DNA from: an uncultured Clostridia bacterium
Lineage (GTDB): Bacteria; Bacillota; Clostridia; Oscillospirales; Oscillospiraceae
Direction: 5' to 3'
Assembly: GCA_937894515.1 (NCBI GenBank)
Contig: CALCRH010000115.1
Coordinates: 1-9,433, forward strand
DNA: 9,433 bases
Under the pieces are notes generated by a model. That model was given only the letters and a program-made list of their open reading frames with translations. It had not been told where the DNA came from and made no database searches. A program made the translations under genes and the position numbers. Each line of letters begins with the position of its first letter. Positions within the stretch are counted from its first letter, which is position 1. Positions 1-6,236 of this stretch are shown here, piece after piece.

Positions 1-290
1 TGATGAAGGTGCCCAAGATGCGGGCTGAGTTCCTGACCCGGATGGGCAATATCCTCAAAAACACCTTTACCGAGGAAAAGCTCAACTCGGCCTTTGACAG
101 GTGGCACGATGAAATGGCTCCCATCATGTCGCTCCACAGCACCCGCTGGACCTCGATGTCCATGGAACGCTGGGAGCAGAACATTCAAACCAAGCGTGCC
201 TGCGCTCTCGACCTCCGCGCCCTGGTGATCGATGTGATGAAAAAATACTTCAACTTGACTGAACAGGAAGAAGAACTGTATTTCCGGTGA
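1..290 (+). CDS. CotH-type protein, C-terminal fragment (5' end outside window)
   Basis: Only the last 96 or so codons are present; the reading frame is open to the left edge of the window, so the Met at base 3 is not taken as the start. The fragment has the pattern I associate with the C-terminus of CotH kinase-family proteins: a helical stretch ending in a conserved Met-x-x-His-x-x-x-Arg-Trp segment (about residues 42-49), then a Trp-x-x-x-x-Gln helix, a run where family members carry a return to an Arg-rich helix, and a final aromatic-rich tail ending in Tyr-Phe-Arg. Known family members are atypical protein kinases of spore coats or secreted/surface proteins. Nothing upstream is visible, so location and substrate cannot be judged. 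It converges on the genes of the mobile element and looks like host chromosome. The family call is from remembered pattern, not a search. Confidence 0.6.
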   Translation, partial: MKVPKMRAEFLTRMGNILKNTFTEEKLNSAFDRWHDEMAPIMSLHSTRWTSMSMERWEQNIQTKRACALDLRALVIDVMKKYFNLTEQEEELYFR

Positions 291-294
291 TACG

Positions 295-309
295 CGGAAT
301 CCCATTCCG
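295..309 (+). terminator. Short hairpin after the CotH-type gene
   Basis: A 6-bp stem (295-300 with 304-309) and CCC loop begins five bases after the stop codon. It is followed by GCAATTTAT, a weak T-rich tail, so it could be a modest intrinsic terminator for the CotH-type gene. It is short enough to be chance. Confidence 0.3.
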
Positions 310-344
310 GCAATTTATACAACAGAAGGTTTGTCCAATCAATG

Positions 345-377
345 TGATACCCCTCACGGGTTCCGTGAGGGGTATCA
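345..377. terminator. Perfect 15-bp hairpin between host gene and recombinase
   Basis: Bases 345-359 pair without mismatch with 363-377 around a 3-base loop. It lies between two convergent genes (CotH-type on +, recombinase on -), where a shared terminator is expected. Neither side has a clear run of T, so it is not a textbook intrinsic terminator. If the element end is at about 385, this hairpin is host DNA and may originally have ended the permease operon now lying beyond 8216. Confidence 0.5.
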
Positions 378-384
378 TTGGGTA

Positions 385-391
385 TAACGCA
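385..391 (+). repeat. Candidate left attachment-site core
   Basis: The heptamer TAACGCA lies four bases beyond the recombinase stop codon and recurs in the same orientation at 8188 and 8200, close to the other end. A 7-base match between two flanks of about 100 bases is expected roughly once by chance, so this is only a candidate. Confidence 0.25.
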
Positions 392-394
392 GGA

Positions 395-2068
395 TCATTG
401 CTTCGTTAAAAGGATCACATTTTCAAATCCGTTGATATTGTCTAAACTGAATGGGAATTTTTCACTGATGATCGGAAGCTTGAAAGTGATTGACTTTAGC
501 CATTGTCCGTTTTCCTGTCGTTGAGGGTGAACTTGAATTTCACTGATCAATTCTGCCATTAGTTCATGACGCTCGACATCATTCATTACTGCATACAATT
601 CATCAAAACGAAGGAGAATTTGAATGATGTTTTCATGTGTGATTCGATCGGCTTCAATGGCTAGCTTCTTGTTCCGAGCTTCAATTAACAGACTTTCTGC
701 ATCATCGATTTTATCATACATTTTATTTAGTCGTTCATCGAGATCATATTTTCGTGCCTTATAATGCCGGTCATCAGGATCGAGAAGATCAATTTCTTCC
801 ATGAGTTTTTCTTTTGTTGCATATTGTTGACGTAACTGTTTCTCATAGTGGGAAATTTCTTCTGCTAGGGCTGAAGTATCCGTTTGAATATTGATTTTCT
901 CAGCCATAAGTTTTGCGAAATCGGGTCGTTTGACGAGGCTGGTAATGATATCAATGATTGCCTGATTGATAAGGGGAAGGGGAATCTGTGTTTTGTATGT
1001 GCATTTGTAGCCTCTGTCCATACGACGATGCTTACAGCCATAATAGAAAAATTCTTTATATGGCGTACCATCCTTACGTTTCTTTAAGCTTTTGCTGACA
1101 TACATACCGGCACCGCATTCAGGGCATTTGATAAGCCCGGTCAACAGATACGCATGTTCATTGTCTTTTCGGTCATAACGCTTGTAGTGATCGCATTGAA
1201 AGCGTAATCTGGCTTGTGCTGCTTCCCATTGTTCAACAGAAACAATAGGTTCATGGAGACCATCTGTGAGTAAATAGTCATCAGCCCATACAATGTGATA
1301 ATCGTTTCGTGTTCCATGGACTTTTTCAGTTTTTCGGCGTCCGAAAGCAATTTTTCCACAATATACAGGATTTTTTAATATGTTTCGGATATAAGTGGCA
1401 CCAAAAAGCTCGCCCTTAACGTTTTTGTGAGATAATTTGGATATATCATGTCGTTCAAGATACTGAGCAATCAGACGACCGCCCATTTCTTTATTCACGT
1501 ACAAATCAAAGATAAGTCTCACTGCTTTGGCTTCTTCTTCGTTAATCAGAAGTTCTCCGTTGACGAGATCATAGCCATATGGAGCAAAGCCGCTGTTCCA
1601 GCGACCTTCACGGGCTTTCTGAATACGACCTTCCATTGTCTGGATTCGGATGTTTTCGCGTTCAATTTCGGCGACAGCAGACAAAACAGAAATCATGAGT
1701 TTTCCAGCATCTTTGGAAGAATCGATACCATCATCCACACAAACCAGATTCACTCCGAAGTCCTGCATAGTTTGTAATGTTGACAGGACATCAGCAGCAT
1801 TGCGTGCGAAACGGGAAAGCTTGAATACAAGGACAAAAGAAACATCGTCTTTTCCGCATTTGATATCTTCCATCATACGCGTGAATTCAGTGCGGCCCTC
1901 TATTGATTTTCCTGATTTTCCAGCATCCTGATACTCGCCAACGATTTCATAATTGTTAAAGTCGGCGTAGGCTTTCATACGTGCTTTCTGGGCATCGAGG
2001 GAATAGCCATCAATCTGTAATGCGGTAGAAACGCGGGAGTAAGTGTATACCTTAACTTTGTCCTTCAC
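395..2068 (-). CDS. Large serine recombinase (TnpX/TndX-like)
   Basis: This 557-residue protein should excise and integrate the element by recombination through a serine-DNA intermediate. In order it has a resolvase catalytic domain (about 5-150) with the Tyr-Ser-Arg-Val-Ser motif, nucleophile Ser14 and Arg12, and Arg86/Arg89 in Ser-Arg-Phe-Ala-Arg; a recombinase domain (about 160-290) opening with Ala-Pro-Tyr-Gly-Tyr; a zinc ribbon with Cys315, Cys318, Cys345 and Cys356; and a charged coiled coil (about 395-475) before the C-terminal tail. Length and order fit complete large serine recombinases. The GTG at 2068 is chosen because GGGAGG ends seven bases upstream; the in-frame TTG at 2083 overlaps that ribosome site. 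The gene is last on the left arm, has its own promoter at 2131-2159, and its 3' end abuts the proposed left end. By eye it looks more AT-rich than the relaxase and parM. Confidence 0.93.
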   Translation of the reverse strand: MKDKVKVYTYSRVSTALQIDGYSLDAQKARMKAYADFNNYEIVGEYQDAGKSGKSIEGRTEFTRMMEDIKCGKDDVSFVLVFKLSRFARNAADVLSTLQTMQDFGVNLVCVDDGIDSSKDAGKLMISVLSAVAEIERENIRIQTMEGRIQKAREGRWNSGFAPYGYDLVNGELLINEEEAKAVRLIFDLYVNKEMGGRLIAQYLERHDISKLSHKNVKGELFGATYIRNILKNPVYCGKIAFGRRKTEKVHGTRNDYHIVWADDYLLTDGLHEPIVSVEQWEAAQARLRFQCDHYKRYDRKDNEHAYLLTGLIKCPECGAGMYVSKSLKKRKDGTPYKEFFYYGCKHRRMDRGYKCTYKTQIPLPLINQAIIDIITSLVKRPDFAKLMAEKINIQTDTSALAEEISHYEKQLRQQYATKEKLMEEIDLLDPDDRHYKARKYDLDERLNKMYDKIDDAESLLIEARNKKLAIEADRITHENIIQILLRFDELYAVMNDVERHELMAELISEIQVHPQRQENGQWLKSITFKLPIISEKFPFSLDNINGFENVILLTKQ

Positions 2069-2130
2069 AGTGATGCCTCCCAAATAGTCGAAGTGAATCT
2101 GATTTGTAGTTTAGACAAAAATCCGCAGTA

Positions 2131-2159
2131 ATTGTATCATGCTGCAGGTTTTTTGACAA
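2131..2159 (-). promoter_or_regulatory. Promoter of the recombinase gene
   Basis: Read on the minus strand, TTGTCA (2154-2159) and TACAAT (2131-2136) are separated by exactly 17 bases, each one base from consensus. Transcription would begin near 2124 and give a leader of about 55 bases. The promoter lies inside the last codons of the small upstream gene, so the recombinase can be transcribed apart from the relaxase operon. Confidence 0.65.
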
Positions 2160-2295
2160 GCGAGTTATCTTCATCGAGTTCATCTGATGATTGTGCTGAA
2201 CCAGACTGCTCGGATTCATTATCTATCAGACAATCTGCGTATTTTTCAATGAGGTTTTGCAACATGTTTGCAAAATGGGTCCAAACATCGGGCAC
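2137..2295 (-). CDS. Small acidic-tailed protein, downstream half of a probably frameshifted gene
   Basis: A 52-residue frame starting at GTG: an amphipathic first half (Trp-Thr-His-Phe-Ala-Asn-Met-Leu, then Ile-Glu-Lys-Tyr) and a Ser/Asp/Glu-rich tail ending Lys-Lys-Pro-Ala-Ala. An AAAGGAG lies upstream, but 11 bases from the GTG, longer than usual. The same frame is open upstream for twelve more codons reading Lys-Gly-Asp-Thr-Glu-Pro before the GTG, which flows smoothly into this protein. Removing one G near 2314 joins it to the 39-residue frame at 2246-2365, giving one protein of about 80 residues. I do not recognise its function. It lies between relaxase and recombinase and may take part in mobilization, but nothing shows it. 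Confidence 0.5.
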   Translation of the reverse strand: MPDVWTHFANMLQNLIEKYADCLIDNESEQSGSAQSSDELDEDNSLVKKPAA

Positions 2296-2365
2296 GGGCT
2301 CGGTATCTCCTTTCCTGAGTATAGTGAATTATCATTTTTTTACAGATTGTTGGATTTATATCCAT
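2246..2365 (-). CDS. Small open frame, upstream half of a probably frameshifted gene
   Basis: A 39-residue frame with an ATG at 2365 and an excellent ribosome site (AAAGGAGT, eight bases upstream) that starts 43 bases after the relaxase stop, as expected of a further gene in that operon. The first 17 residues (Met-Asp-Ile-Asn-Pro-Thr to Tyr-Thr-Gln) look like ordinary protein; the remainder is rich in Arg and Cys and reads like out-of-frame sequence. A +1 shift after the Gln codon at 2315-2317 would continue into the frame ending at 2137. Either one base was gained, making a pseudogene or a sequencing error, or two overlapping short genes are translated with coupling. The translation signal is convincing; the protein product is not. 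Confidence 0.45.
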   Translation of the reverse strand: MDINPTICKKMIIHYTQERRYRARARCLDPFCKHVAKPH

Positions 2366-2408
2366 GAGTAACACTCCTTTCAAAATCAACCAGTTATGCG
2401 TTTTTGAC

Positions 2409-3866
2409 TTACACAACAAGTTCATTACGCGTGACCTCTCTTTTCTTTTTATCGTCAATAAAGGCATGCTTAACGATTTCCATATGATGCGTTTTGTCTT
2501 TCATTCTTTTCAAGTCAAAAGAAAGTACAAACTGTTTCTGTGACATATACTTTAAGACTTCCTTGAGATCTTTTTCTTTCAATACCTTTCCGTCAGATTC
2601 ATAGTCCTGGATCTTGCGGATAGCTGCTTCATACAAGGTCAGTTCTGCACGATTGGCTTCGTAAAATGCTTCCTTCTTTTTGTCAGGCGTTTTCATATAT
2701 TGCGCGTACAGTCCCTTATACTTTTTGCGTTGCTCCACAGCTTTCAGCAATTCTTCGGCATAACCCATGATCTGTTCCGTTTCGATCAGGTCATGGCGCA
2801 AACGATAGAATTCTGTGTTGATCTTCTTGCTGGCTTCCAGAAAAGAAGCGGCATCATGGATATCATATTCATCCATGATACTCATCATTCCGGTTGCGTC
2901 TTTCAGGCGGGTAACGGATTTCTTTTTGCTGTTGGAATCATTGAGGACACTTAAACACAGCCTGCTCTGAAAACCGTGGTCAACAGCAGTCAAACCATTT
3001 TCCTGTATGACTTGCTCACGCTTGGCTTCGTATCTTGCCCATGCAGTCATTTTTGCAAGACGGGCTTCGATTTGATCTGCCTGCTTGTTCCATTCGCGGA
3101 TCTCCCTGTTCTGATCGCCGACGGTTGTACGAATGCCTTTTCTTTCCATTGCACGAACAGTGGGACCTTCGTGAATGGTAGGAATACGATTGATACCCTG
3201 CTCGGCATATGTCCGGGGATCAACAAGCATGTCTCCATAACCGGCAGCTTTCATTGCTTCATTAATGGCATCTGCCGCGGCAACTCTCCATTTCTTTCCG
3301 TTACCGCGGTCATCCCAGTCGCAAAAGGTTTCTTTGTGTGTTTTCCAGCGACCTTTCTGATTACCGGGAATCCGATTGCCGTCCTCGTCCAGATCATAGA
3401 CGAGCCGGCTTTTCTGTCCCCATGTACCGTCATCATTCAGCGGACGCATGGTCAGCAATATGTGGACATGCGGATTACCTGTTTTCTTGTCATGGATGGA
3501 GAAGTCAGCACACATGCCTTTGCTGACGAAGTTTTCCTGAACGTATTTTCTGACGAGTTCAATATGCTGATCATGGGTCAGTTCATTAGGGAGCCCAATG
3601 TCGATCTCACGCGCCAGTTGAGCGTTGCGGTCTGTCTCAGCCCATTCCACACTGTTCCATAAAGTGCTTCGGTCCATGTATTCATCCGGAGCGTTTTCCG
3701 GCAGCATGATTTCGGAATGAACGACATACCCTTTGCGCGTATAGTCATGGGTTACTCCGTCCCATGAATTGACGAGTTGGGTCCCGCTCCTGTAAGCCGC
3801 TGCCGCGACTGCGGAGCGACCTGCGTTTCTTCGTATGATCTTTATCCGCGTATGCAGAAAATCCAA
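2409..3866 (-). CDS. MobA/MobL-family relaxase (MOBQ)
   Basis: This 485-residue enzyme would nick the element at oriT, stay bound to the 5' end through a tyrosine and pilot the strand into a recipient using a helper's secretion channel. The catalytic domain fills about residues 1-250: Tyr25 in Ala-Ala-Ala-Ala-Tyr-Arg-Ser-Gly is the candidate nucleophile, and His125, His133 and His135 (Asn-Pro-His-Val-His-Ile-Leu) form the metal-binding triad. The second half is charged and helical with no visible primase or helicase domain. The TTG at 3866 is chosen because AAAGGAG lies eight bases upstream and no in-frame ATG fits as well. The gene is directly downstream of oriT, with the DUF3847 gene before it, the usual arrangement for Gram-positive mobilization modules. 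It is intact, without frameshift. Confidence 0.93.
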   Translation of the reverse strand: MDFLHTRIKIIRRNAGRSAVAAAAYRSGTQLVNSWDGVTHDYTRKGYVVHSEIMLPENAPDEYMDRSTLWNSVEWAETDRNAQLAREIDIGLPNELTHDQHIELVRKYVQENFVSKGMCADFSIHDKKTGNPHVHILLTMRPLNDDGTWGQKSRLVYDLDEDGNRIPGNQKGRWKTHKETFCDWDDRGNGKKWRVAAADAINEAMKAAGYGDMLVDPRTYAEQGINRIPTIHEGPTVRAMERKGIRTTVGDQNREIREWNKQADQIEARLAKMTAWARYEAKREQVIQENGLTAVDHGFQSRLCLSVLNDSNSKKKSVTRLKDATGMMSIMDEYDIHDAASFLEASKKINTEFYRLRHDLIETEQIMGYAEELLKAVEQRKKYKGLYAQYMKTPDKKKEAFYEANRAELTLYEAAIRKIQDYESDGKVLKEKDLKEVLKYMSQKQFVLSFDLKRMKDKTHHMEIVKHAFIDDKKKREVTRNELVV

Positions 3867-3915
3867 CTGATCATCTCCTTTCCCGGTTCATGAGAACCGT
3901 ATCGTAATCTGGGGT

Positions 3916-4014
3916 ATGGGGCTTGCCCCATCGCGGACGAAGTCCGCAACAAGCCTCGCAGAGCGCACAACATACGTTGCCGCAGGCAATGTATGTATCT
4001 GTGCGCCCTTCGGG
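3916..4014 (+). other. Origin of transfer (oriT), IncQ/pIP501-like nic region
   Basis: Between the DUF3847 gene and the relaxase lies a gene-free stretch packed with inverted repeats. From left: a 7-bp stem with TT loop (3916-3922 with 3925-3931); a 6-bp stem with GAA loop (3933-3938 with 3942-3947); and a nested structure with inner 12-bp arms (3970-3981 with 3985-3996, one G-T pair) inside outer 7-bp arms (3963-3969 with 4000-4006). Straight after the inner arm comes TGTGCGCCCTTCGGG (4000-4014), close to the GTGCGCCCTTACGGG core known from pIP501 and pGO1 and to the TGCGCCCT of IncQ plasmids. A hairpin just 5' of that core is the known layout for MOBQ relaxases. The nicked strand would be the plus strand, so the relaxase gene would enter the recipient last. 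The exact cleaved bond cannot be read. Confidence 0.85.
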
Positions 4015-4039
4015 TTCATATGGTGGTTCCGGACACTTC

Positions 4040-4288
4040 TCACGAGCATTTTTTGAGGGACAGGGCATACATGAAGTCTGTGAACTGGCTTTCATCCATG
4101 TCGATGGTTTCCGGGAAGAAATGTTCCATAATGGAGCCATGCACACACAGACGGTGATTCCGCGCCTTGCGTTTTCTCTCGTTCTCGCGGTTTTCGGCAA
4201 TAATCTGCCGATGCCGTTCCTGGACGGTCTTCAGTTCTTCTTCATCGACCGGTTTGTTCGGCATCAGCTTCGAAATATCGATATTCAT
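4040..4288 (-). CDS. DUF3847-type small protein of mobilization modules
   Basis: The 82-residue protein has a charged N-terminal helix (about 15-42, likely coiled coil) and a C-terminal motif Asn-His-Arg-Leu-Cys-x-x-Gly (45-52) followed by Glu-His-Phe-Phe-Pro and a short helix ending near Leu-Lys-Lys. That Arg-Leu-Cys-x-x-Gly pattern is what I know from DUF3847 proteins encoded next to MobA/MobL relaxases in Bacillota. The function is not established; a relaxosome accessory role is a guess from position. The ATG at 4288 is chosen over the longer open frame reaching 4369, because GAAAGGAG ends just upstream of it and the extra 27 codons read through a large hairpin. The stop lies 26 bases from the nic core, so this gene borders oriT directly. 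Confidence 0.75.
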   Translation of the reverse strand: MNIDISKLMPNKPVDEEELKTVQERHRQIIAENRENERKRKARNHRLCVHGSIMEHFFPETIDMDESQFTDFMYALSLKKCS

Positions 4289-4301
4289 ATCGCTCCTTTC
4301 C

Positions 4302-4391
4302 GATGCGGATCTGATGCGTTTTGCATCAGACCCGCATCTGTTATGCAATGGGTATGCGTGTTTTTGCATCGTTCTGATGAGGAATGATGCA
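4302..4391. repeat. Cluster of six GATGC boxes, including a 15-bp interrupted hairpin
   Basis: The spacer between parR and the DUF3847 gene has GATGC in one or other orientation at 4302, 4313, 4323, 4334, 4366 and 4386. The first four form a large stem: 4302-4308 and 4310-4317 pair with 4323-4330 and 4332-4338, with one mismatch and a 5-base loop. The last two form a weaker 6-bp stem. On the minus strand the big stem ends three bases before the DUF3847 ribosome site, with no T-run after it, so it is not a terminator. It could be a protein-binding array for ParR or the relaxosome, or could limit translation of the gene below. Confidence 0.5.
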
Positions 4392-4411
4392 GTTTGCTTC
4401 AGATAACCGTA

Positions 4412-4819
4412 TCAGCTACCGGCAAATCCAAAGTCAATATGGCTGCTTTGGAAATCCGTCTTTGGTTGAGTGTCACAAGCCGTATCGTCTGACTGGGATC
4501 TCATAACGGTATGAGTCTCTTCTTTGGTCATGACCGGAACATTTGCGGGCAGAGCAGACATATTGCCGGCAATATAACCGGAGATAAATGAAGGAAGGAC
4601 GGTTTTCAGTTCATCGAGCACATCATTGGCAAACTTGCGGGTCATGATGCGTTGGCTTTCGTTCTGCATATCATCCGGTTCATAGGATCTCAAAGCATAG
4701 ATGACAGCTTTTCCGTAAGGCAGCTTATTCACTTTATGGATCCGCTGCAGTTTTTCCCAAATGATGGAATCCGATTTGCTGTCCAGATCCAGCCTGACAG
4801 TGATTGCTTTCGTACTCAT
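4412..4819 (-). CDS. parR: ParR-like centromere-binding partition protein
   Basis: A 135-residue protein encoded immediately after the parM-like gene, its ATG overlapping the parM stop as ATGA, so translation is probably coupled. Residues 4-48 look like a ribbon-helix-helix fold: a short strand Ala-Ile-Thr-Val-Arg-Leu, a helix through Ile-Trp-Glu-Lys-Leu, then Pro-Tyr-Gly-Lys leading to a helix ending Leu-Arg-Ser-Tyr. The remainder has one further helix (about 60-85) and a polar, low-complexity tail ending Phe-Gly-Phe-Ala-Gly. In type II partition systems the second gene is a ribbon-helix-helix protein that binds repeats at the centromere and links DNA to the ParM filament, often through its C-terminal tail. 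Sequence identity in ParR is low, so the call leans on fold pattern and position. An alternative is a regulator of the parM operon only. Confidence 0.7.
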   Translation of the reverse strand: MSTKAITVRLDLDSKSDSIIWEKLQRIHKVNKLPYGKAVIYALRSYEPDDMQNESQRIMTRKFANDVLDELKTVLPSFISGYIAGNMSALPANVPVMTKEETHTVMRSQSDDTACDTQPKTDFQSSHIDFGFAGS

Positions 4820-5757
4820 CTGATCGCCTGCTTCCGGTGCCACAGTAATCCTTGAGCCAGGTACTCGAAGCCTTTGGCGTTGATGCAGATATCATCCAAA
4901 ACCGTGATGCGGTTCTTGTCATAGTCAGAAAAGTTTTTGATCAGCAATCCACCGCCGCCGATGACAAACAGTTTCATCATCTTTTGATCAAAGCCGTGGT
5001 TCCGCAGTTTGTTGAATATGGTCGCAACATAGTTTTCTGCTACTTCAATGATCGGATGCAGATACTCATCGTCGATGTCTGCTTCTTTGGTCAGAAGGAT
5101 TTTCTGAATGATCTGTTCATCCGCATTGATACCGAAGGAATTCATCAATACCTTCTGAGCTTCGCCAACACACTGCTTTACGCCCAATTCATCCGTGTAG
5201 CATCTGTTTTCATCAGGCTTTCCATCTACAAGGAACAGCGTGTTCATGGTTCCGTTTCCGATATCAGCAAGAACAACAGTTCCTTTGAAACGATCCATAT
5301 CGTTGTCGAGCATGGGAGTCAGCGCGGAATAGCCTTGCGGGAAAATGAAGCAATCGACAAAATGGATCTGATAGTCCTTATTGTTGTAGTTGAATTCCAC
5401 ATCAGGATTTCTCATCAGATATTTCCGATAGCCTTCACGCTGGCGACTGGTCCAGCTCAACGGAAGACCTTCGGCCAGAAGCACATCCGCTTTGGTGACA
5501 TTGCGAGTTGCCAGTTCGCTGGCAACTGCTGCCAGAGTCAACAGATAGAAGTCTTCATCTTCCGTCTTGTCAGGAAGATAATCTTTGTGACATTCGCCGA
5601 TCTTGTACCACTTGTTCTGATACTTCAGAATGTTGCCGTCAAAGAGGGGCTCGCTGTCACTGGATTTCAGACCGGTCTGGAATACGGTGTTTGCCGTTTT
5701 GATGTTCCCGTACCCGGTATCGACGCCGATGATACAGGTAGTGTTGTCAATTCGCAT
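4816..5757 (-). CDS. parM: ParM/StbA-type actin-like ATPase
   Basis: This 313-residue protein has the actin/Hsp70 nucleotide fold. Phosphate loop 1 is Gly-Val-Asp-Thr-Gly-Tyr-Gly-Asn (11-18) with Lys20; phosphate loop 2 is Asp-Ile-Gly-Asn-Gly-Thr (165-170); the adenosine motif is Ile-Gly-Gly-Gly-Gly (266-270); and the C-terminus carries the Asn-Ala-Lys-Gly-Phe segment (293-297) common in ParM. Such proteins polymerise with ATP and push plasmid copies apart. The start is the ATG at 5757, with AAAGAGG seven bases upstream; the in-frame ATG at 5817 has no good ribosome site. The gene heads the leftward arm, is coupled to parR, and faces away from the helix-turn-helix gene across a long intergenic region. 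I found no convincing promoter for it. Similar actin-like proteins can move other cargo, but the adjacent ParR-like gene supports partition. Confidence 0.88.
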   Translation of the reverse strand: MRIDNTTCIIGVDTGYGNIKTANTVFQTGLKSSDSEPLFDGNILKYQNKWYKIGECHKDYLPDKTEDEDFYLLTLAAVASELATRNVTKADVLLAEGLPLSWTSRQREGYRKYLMRNPDVEFNYNNKDYQIHFVDCFIFPQGYSALTPMLDNDMDRFKGTVVLADIGNGTMNTLFLVDGKPDENRCYTDELGVKQCVGEAQKVLMNSFGINADEQIIQKILLTKEADIDDEYLHPIIEVAENYVATIFNKLRNHGFDQKMMKLFVIGGGGLLIKNFSDYDKNRITVLDDICINAKGFEYLAQGLLWHRKQAIR

Positions 5758-6176
5758 GGTTAACCTCTTTCTGCCCTCGTACCTCCGGGGCGGGATGTAA
5801 TAGGAGTTTTTCACCATTCCCTGAAGGGTTCAATCCGTTTCCCTCTGCGGATCCCCTTGCTTCATGGATCATTGCCGACATTTATATCCCGGTCACCTGT
5901 ATCCGTACCCGGTTAGAAACCTTGCTTGGCTCACAACCGGTCCTCAGTGAGGCGCTCTCTTCCGAAATAAGGTGCTACGCTGGAGAAATTGATCTCCGTG
6001 GGAAGGTGGAAGGTCGTCGCGGTATCTTTCGGACACGCAGGCTCCGGATTCAGTTGTCACTGTCACCGGGCGTGACATTTCTGCCACAATCCAAGTGTAT
6101 CAAGCCTGCATCAAGAGCATCGTTTTCTGTAACAGACTTGCACCAAGCAACTGTTTTGAGGTCTTTTCAGCTTGTT
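5758..6176. other. Structured non-coding region between the divergent arms
   Basis: About 420 bases upstream of parM hold no credible gene. Open frames on the plus strand are Arg/Ser-rich and lack ribosome sites. Inverted repeats are dense: 5833-5837 with 5848-5852; CCGGTT 5909-5914 with AACCGG 5935-5940; a GGAGA/TCTCC hairpin at 5982-5997; TCCGAAA 5961-5967 with TTTCGGA 6027-6033; and TGTCAC twice in tandem (6055-6066) followed by its inverse at 6072-6077. A partition centromere is commonly found just upstream of parM, so parC is one reading. A long parM leader, a structured RNA or a replication origin are others. It matches no riboswitch or RNA family that I recognise. Confidence 0.45.
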
Positions 6177-6198
6177 CGCGTTGCAAATCTGCAACGCG
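6177..6198. promoter_or_regulatory. Palindromic operator before the helix-turn-helix gene
   Basis: CGCGTTGCA (6177-6185) and TGCAACGCG (6190-6198) form a perfect 9-bp inverted repeat with a 4-base spacer. It covers the -35 hexamer and part of the spacer of the promoter below, the usual place for a repressor site. The regulator encoded just downstream is the natural candidate to bind it, giving autoregulation; its position also allows control of the divergent parM arm. Confidence 0.6.
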
Positions 6199-6209
6199 TT
6201 TGCTACAAT
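6181..6209 (+). promoter_or_regulatory. Promoter of the helix-turn-helix gene
   Basis: TTGCAA (6181-6186) and TACAAT (6204-6209) are 17 bases apart. A TGC directly before the -10 makes it an extended -10 promoter. The start of transcription would be near 6216, leaving a leader of about 20 bases that contains the ribosome site. Confidence 0.65.
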
Positions 6210-6236
6210 TTTGCGTAAGGACGGGAGGTGTGGCAG

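Noticed and set aside
345..377. Hairpin considered as a recombinase crossover site
   Set aside because: No counterpart is found at the right end, and a hairpin between convergent genes is better explained as a terminator.
2976..3662. Open frame of 228 codons on the plus strand
   Set aside because: It is fully antisense to the relaxase, whose catalytic motifs and ribosome site are clear; the translation is Cys/Phe-rich with no domain.
3871..4200. Minus-strand open frame of 109 codons across oriT
   Set aside because: It overlaps the DUF3847 gene in another frame and reads through the oriT hairpins, giving a Cys/Arg-rich translation.
4302..4338. Hairpin considered as a terminator of parMR
   Set aside because: There is no T-run on the minus-strand side; the next bases are the DUF3847 ribosome site.
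3923..4387. Plus-strand open frame of 154 codons
   Set aside because: It is opposite the DUF3847 gene and runs through oriT and the GATGC array; no credible start.
4852..5763. Open frame of 303 codons on the plus strand
   Set aside because: It is antisense to parM throughout, has no ribosome site and no recognisable motif; long mirror frames are common opposite such genes.
5922..6218. Plus-strand open frame of 98 codons in the intergenic region
   Set aside because: Starts at a TTG without ribosome site, is Arg/Ser-rich, and runs through the regulator's operator and promoter.
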